From: Aquificota bacterium
Lineage (GTDB): Bacteria > Aquificota > Aquificia > Aquificales > Aquificaceae
Assembly (NCBI GenBank): GCA_013153455.1
Contig: JAADEK010000032.1
Location: 1-16,926, forward strand
Direction: 5' to 3'
Length of the DNA stretch: 16,926 nt
Part shown: positions 14,480 to 16,926 of the stretch, piece after piece
How positions within the stretch are numbered: position 1 is the first letter of the stretch
Layout: each line of letters begins with the position of its first letter
The notes under the pieces: model-generated
Seen by the model: only the letters and a program-made list of their open reading frames with translations
The model's database searches: none
Told to the model about the DNA's origin: nothing
Translations under genes and position numbers: made by a program

Positions 14480-16926
14480 ATGTGGCAAGAGATGGACAGT
14501 TGCGGTGTCGGTTTCGTTTGCGATATCCACGGCAGGAAGAGTCACGAACTGCTCAAACAAGGCATAACCGCGGTTAAGAACCTCACCCACAGGGGAGCGA
14601 TAGGGGGAGACGGGAAGACGGGGGACGGTGCGGGAATACTTACCGAGATACCGAGGAAATTAATCCTCAGGGAGATAGACAGGCTCGGGTATAAGCTCTC
14701 GGACGAGGAGAACCTCGCGGTCGGTATGTTCTTCCTCTACGGGGAGCTTGAGGAAAAGATAGAAGAAATATTTAAGGAAGAAGGGATAAAGCCCGTAGGC
14801 TGGAGGGAGGTTCCCGTAAACAAGGAAGCGGTCGGTCAGGTCGCCCTCAAGGTGATGCCCACGATAAAACAGCTCTTTCTTGACCTTGAGGGTATACCGG
14901 AGGAGGAAAGACAGCTCAGGCTTTACTTTGCGCGCAGGCGCATAGAGAAAAAATACGAAAAAGATGTATACGTCGCGTCACTTTCGGACAGAACCATCGT
15001 CTACAAGGGTATGCTCGTCGCTCCCCAACTTGACAACTTCTACGAAGACCTGAAAGATGAGGACTACGAGACCTCTTTCGTCCTCTTTCACCAAAGGTAT
15101 TCAACGAACACGCTCCCGAACTGGCGCCTCGCCCAGCCCCTCAGATACCTCGCGCACAACGGTGAGATAAACACGATACAGGGAAACCGCAACTGGATGC
15201 TTACACTACAGCACGAGCTCACACACGAACTCCTCAAGGGAAGGGAAGAGCTTATAAAGCCCCTCGTCTCGCACGAGGAGAGCGATTCCGCCTCGCTTGA
15301 CAAGGTCTTTGAACTTCTTTGTCTCGTCGGATACAAGCCGGAGCACGCTATGTATATGCTCATACCTCCCGCTTGGGAGGCTGTTCCTGAGCTTTCGCCC
15401 GAGGTAAGGGCTTTCCTTGAGTATGAGTCTCTTCTAATGAAACCGTGGGACGGTCCCGCGGCGATAGCCTTCACCGACGGAAAGACGATAGGAGCCCACC
15501 TTGACAGGAACGGGCTTCGTCCCGCACGTTACGTTATCACCGAAGACGGTCTTGTTGTTCTCGGTTCCGAGGTCGGTATGGTTGAACTCGGGAACAGGAA
15601 AATCCTTGAGAAGGGTAGGCTCGGACCCGGGGATACCCTAATCGTTGAGATAGGGAAAGGAAAGATAAAGAAAACTAAGGAGATACTTGAGGAGCTCGCA
15701 AACTCAAAGCCATACAAAGAATGGATAGAAAAGAACCTCCTCAGGCTTTCGGAGATTGAAAAGAAATACAAACTCCAAAAGCCGAAGGAAGACCCGGAGC
15801 GTATACGCAAGCTCGTCGCCTTCGGGTGGACCGAGGAGGAGATAAAGAACCCGATAAAGTATATGGCGGAAAACGGGAACGAGATGACGTGGGCTATGGG
15901 TGACGACACACCCCTCCCTCCCCTCTCCGAAAAGCCCCAACTCCTTTACAGATACTTCAAACAGCGCTTTGCACAGGTCACAAACCCCCCCATAGACCCA
16001 ATACGTGAAAAGGCGGTGATGTCCCTTAGGATGAACCTCGGCTACAAGAGAAACTTCCTAAAAGAGACCGAAGAGCACGCGAAGCGTCTCCAGATAGACA
16101 GCCCCATACTGCTTGATTACCAACTGAAAGCGATAGAGGAGCAGGACCGCTTTAAGGTCGTCCGCATACCCATAGCATACCCCAAAGAGAGGAGCTACAA
16201 CATCGTTGAGCTTCAAGACATGGCTGGGGAAAGGAGGGTTTCGGAGATTCTCATGGACGCCCTTTACGAGGAGATACCCATAAACGACATGAAACTCGGT
16301 ATAGAGACCCTCCAAAGGAGGGTAGAGGAAGCGGTCCGTGAGGGAGCGGACATAATCATCCTCTCGGACAGGTATATAAGCAAGTATCGCGTAGCGATAC
16401 CCGCGCTTTTGGCGGTCTCCGCGAGCGTTAAGCACCTCGCCCGCCTCGGGCTCGCTCATAAGGTCTCCTTTATCGTTGAGACGGGAGAAGCGCGCGACAG
16501 CCACCAGATAGCTTGTCTCATAGGATACGGCGCGAGCGCGGTTTACCCCTATCTTGCTTACGAAGTCATACACGATATGGTTCAAAAGGGAGAGATAAAC
16601 CTCCCGTACGAGGAAGCTGTCTTCAAGTATAAGGAAGCGCTTGAGAAAGGACTCCTGAAGATAATGTCAAAGATGGGAATATCCACGCTAAACTCTTACC
16701 AAGGTGCTCAGATATTTGACAGCGTGTGCCTTAACAAGGACTTCGTTGAGGAATACTTCACAGGAACACCCGTCACGCTTGAGGCGGACGGCATAGACGA
16801 GATAGAGGCTTCAACCCTCGCGCGACACAACGCGGGCTACGAAACGGATGAGCCGAAGCTTGACGTAGGGGGACACATGAAGGCGAGGAAGGGCGGGGAG
16901 TTTCACGCTTGGTCTCCCGAGGTCGT
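14480..16926 (+). CDS. gltB: Glutamate synthase large subunit, partial (C-terminus beyond window)
   Basis: Glutamine hydrolysis and amide transfer to 2-oxoglutarate, central to ammonia assimilation. The frame runs 815 codons from ATG 14480 to the right edge without a stop, about half of the usual 1500-aa subunit. The N-terminus MWQEMDSCGVGFVCDIHG places the class II amidotransferase nucleophile at Cys8, so only a 7-residue propeptide would be removed. Other amidotransferase marks are LTHRGAIGGDGKTGDGAG, FHQRYSTNT, RYLAHNGEINT, QGNRNW and LDRNGLRPARY. The central domain follows (for example VTNPPIDPIREKAVMSLRMN, SYQGAQIFDS), and the last residues visible, GGEFHAWSPEV, lead toward the FMN-binding synthase domain. 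A stop at 14441-14443 and no alternative initiator rule out a longer start. gltD is not visible. Confidence 0.97.
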   Translation, partial: MWQEMDSCGVGFVCDIHGRKSHELLKQGITAVKNLTHRGAIGGDGKTGDGAGILTEIPRKLILREIDRLGYKLSDEENLAVGMFFLYGELEEKIEEIFKEEGIKPVGWREVPVNKEAVGQVALKVMPTIKQLFLDLEGIPEEERQLRLYFARRRIEKKYEKDVYVASLSDRTIVYKGMLVAPQLDNFYEDLKDEDYETSFVLFHQRYSTNTLPNWRLAQPLRYLAHNGEINTIQGNRNWMLTLQHELTHELLKGREELIKPLVSHEESDSASLDKVFELLCLVGYKPEHAMYMLIPPAWEAVPELSPEVRAFLEYESLLMKPWDGPAAIAFTDGKTIGAHLDRNGLRPARYVITEDGLVVLGSEVGMVELGNRKILEKGRLGPGDTLIVEIGKGKIKKTKEILEELANSKPYKEWIEKNLLRLSEIEKKYKLQKPKEDPERIRKLVAFGWTEEEIKNPIKYMAENGNEMTWAMGDDTPLPPLSEKPQLLYRYFKQRFAQVTNPPIDPIREKAVMSLRMNLGYKRNFLKETEEHAKRLQIDSPILLDYQLKAIEEQDRFKVVRIPIAYPKERSYNIVELQDMAGERRVSEILMDALYEEIPINDMKLGIETLQRRVEEAVREGADIIILSDRYISKYRVAIPALLAVSASVKHLARLGLAHKVSFIVETGEARDSHQIACLIGYGASAVYPYLAYEVIHDMVQKGEINLPYEEAVFKYKEALEKGLLKIMSKMGISTLNSYQGAQIFDSVCLNKDFVEEYFTGTPVTLEADGIDEIEASTLARHNAGYETDEPKLDVGGHMKARKGGEFHAWSPEV

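Noticed and set aside
14390..16585. Several minus-strand open frames opposite gltB
   Set aside because: The plus strand is one continuous 815-codon frame with clear glutamate synthase motifs, so these are antisense shadows.
1..16926. tRNA, rRNA, CRISPR array, insertion sequence, toxin-antitoxin or phage genes
   Set aside because: Nothing matching these was seen; intergenic space is almost absent, the largest gaps being about 112 and 128 bases, and both are accounted for by divergent promoters.

Overview
The window reads like chromosomal DNA of a thermophilic bacterium of the Aquificales (Aquificota) type. The pointers are a Ppx/GppA protein that, from memory, closely resembles the Aquifex aeolicus enzyme, a free-standing biotin carboxylase subunit of the kind those autotrophs use, Lys/Glu/Arg-rich proteins, heavy use of AGG and ATA codons, and extreme compaction. 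Genes abut or overlap almost everywhere. There is no rRNA, tRNA, CRISPR array, insertion sequence or obvious prophage gene. This is a taxonomic inference from gene content, not a database result.

Layout. 1-947 (minus): peptide deformylase (def) followed by an unrecognised AT-rich gene that runs off the left edge. 965-1543 (plus): a RIO/COG2112-like protein kinase, divergent from def. 1536-4567 (minus): rpsO-pnp-dut, a tightly coupled operon in which PNPase has two S1 domains instead of one. 4568-4679: a 112-bp divergent promoter region with a perfect 10-bp-arm palindrome. 4680-6113 (plus): biotin carboxylase subunit. 6110-6454 (minus): a small unknown protein. 6583-7832 (plus): a DUF2267 protein and a MEMO/AmrB-family protein. 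7794-8726 (minus): Ppx/GppA phosphatase. 8757-9719 (plus): a cysteine synthase-family PLP enzyme. 9746-14425 (plus): a four-gene translationally coupled cluster. 14480 to the right edge (plus): the N-terminal part of the glutamate synthase large subunit (gltB).

The most interesting block is 9746-14425. It encodes a single polypeptide that looks like LapA fused to LapB (two membrane segments, a helical repeat region and a C-terminal four-cysteine knuckle), an MglA-type small GTPase, a protein with PATAN/DUF4388-like repeats, and an MsbA-like ABC exporter. The gene junctions overlap by 32 nt, overlap by 4 nt, or touch. LapB controls LPS synthesis and MsbA flips lipid A in Proteobacteria, while MglA with PATAN-type proteins belongs to polarity and surface-machinery control. 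The cluster may therefore be a GTPase-governed envelope-biogenesis module; that reading is inference.

Two genome-organisation signals stand out. Six first-in-transcript genes (def, the kinase, accC-like, ppx, cysM-like, lapAB-like) have no Shine-Dalgarno sequence and instead carry a -10-like hexamer only 6-11 nt before the ATG, suggesting leaderless mRNAs, whereas most operon-internal genes and gltB have clear Shine-Dalgarno sequences. All three convergent gene pairs overlap at their 3' ends, and no intrinsic terminator is visible anywhere in the window.
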